NCBI GenBank assembly: GCA_018819265.1
Contig: JAHJQI010000005.1
Span: 1 to 44,401, forward strand
Length of the DNA: 44,401 nucleotides
Origin: Alphaproteobacteria bacterium
Lineage (GTDB): Bacteria > Pseudomonadota > Alphaproteobacteria > Rhizobiales > Hyphomicrobiaceae
Reading direction: 5' to 3'
Of the stretch, positions 44,251 through 44,401 are shown piece after piece (position 1 is the stretch's first letter; each line of letters opens with the position of its first letter). The notes under the pieces are model-generated. The model made no database searches, was not told where the DNA came from, and saw only the letters and a program-made list of their open reading frames with translations. Made by a program: the position numbers and the translations under genes.

Positions 44251-44401
44251 CTAGTGAGGCGTCGCGCCTTAGTTGACCGATGGTGCGGCGAGGTTTGAGC
44301 CAACTAAGGCGCGATAAACGCCTCACTAAGCCATTGATGTTGCTAGTGGCCCTGATGTCGCGCCAAAATCGGACGAGGTTGCGGCTATGATGCGATTTTG
44401 G
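44251..44401. repeat. CTAG-type palindrome pair at the window end, copy 7
   Basis: First palindrome: CTAGTGAGGCGTCGCGCC (44251-44268) and TTAGTTG, mirrored by CAACTAAGGCGCG (44301-44313) and ACGCCTCACTAAG. Second begins CTAGTGGCCC (44343-44352); its CCAAAATC (44373-44380) is mirrored by GATTTTGG at the very end of the window (44394-44401), so it continues beyond it. The linker CCATTGATGTTG resembles the AATCAT-type linkers elsewhere. Confidence 0.8.

Overview
The window is a GC-rich stretch (roughly 60-65 % by eye) of an alphaproteobacterial chromosome, most likely order Hyphomicrobiales (Rhizobiales). Three things point there: the block dusB-ntrB-ntrC-ntrY-ntrX-trkA-aminotransferase-hfq-hflX-mazG, the fused ispDF facing dusB, and the order eno-ftsB ... 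lipA-coq10-pncC. No rRNA, tRNA, CRISPR array, prophage or intact insertion sequence was seen. Most of the window is core housekeeping DNA, so the novelty lies mainly in leaders, repeats and altered residues.

Layout. 0-1.7 kb: cysE, a DUF3126-type gene and a gamma-carbonic-anhydrase-like gene. 1.9-6.7 kb: BTLCP cysteine peptidase, PilZ protein, PAS_5 protein, rhomboid protease, CBS-pair protein, patatin-like phospholipase. 7-11.1 kb: hisI, an IscU/NifU-like scaffold overlapping yidD, an oxidoreductase, an EamA transporter, a small secreted protein. 11.4-14 kb: a small ORF, then thrS behind an elaborate leader. 14-19.4 kb: a repeat-rich patch around a one-TM protein, GST, membrane protein, DsbA-like isomerase overlapping a phosphoesterase-like gene, Na+/solute symporter, SH3 protein. 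19.5-22.1 kb: minus-strand queuosine operon queC-(84-aa ORF)-queE-queD-queF. 22.5-28.4 kb: eno, ftsB, a DUF5076-like gene, two related lipoproteins, two GlsB/YeaQ-type membrane proteins, lipA, coq10-like. 28.3-30.7 kb (minus): pncC, MarR, ispDF. 30.9-41.8 kb: dusB to hfq. 41.9-44.2 kb: hflX and, convergent, mazG.

How genes work together. NtrBC and NtrYX are two nitrogen/redox two-component systems in one cluster, with dusB at the head and the potassium regulator trkA and hfq downstream. QueC, QueE, QueD and QueF cover GTP-derived precursor to preQ1, but the QueD lacks the usual catalytic cysteine. LipA makes lipoyl cofactor for dehydrogenases whose genes (pdhABC, lpd), normally found between ftsB and lipA in this order, are absent here.

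Most interesting signals. (1) The thrS 5' region holds two tandem copies, 68 bp apart, of a nested stem-loop whose outer 7-bp stem shows a compensatory change; a 16-codon, threonine-rich mini-ORF runs into the first stem. This looks like an undescribed thrS attenuator or autoregulatory leader. (2) Four 16-bp direct repeats sit immediately before queC, and a strong minus-strand terminator hairpin with a possible promoter lies further upstream, suggesting a leader or small RNA. (3) A family of palindromes with CTAG ends, often in tandem pairs joined by an AATCAT-type linker, occurs at seven intergenic sites; stem structure is kept while stem sequence differs between copies.
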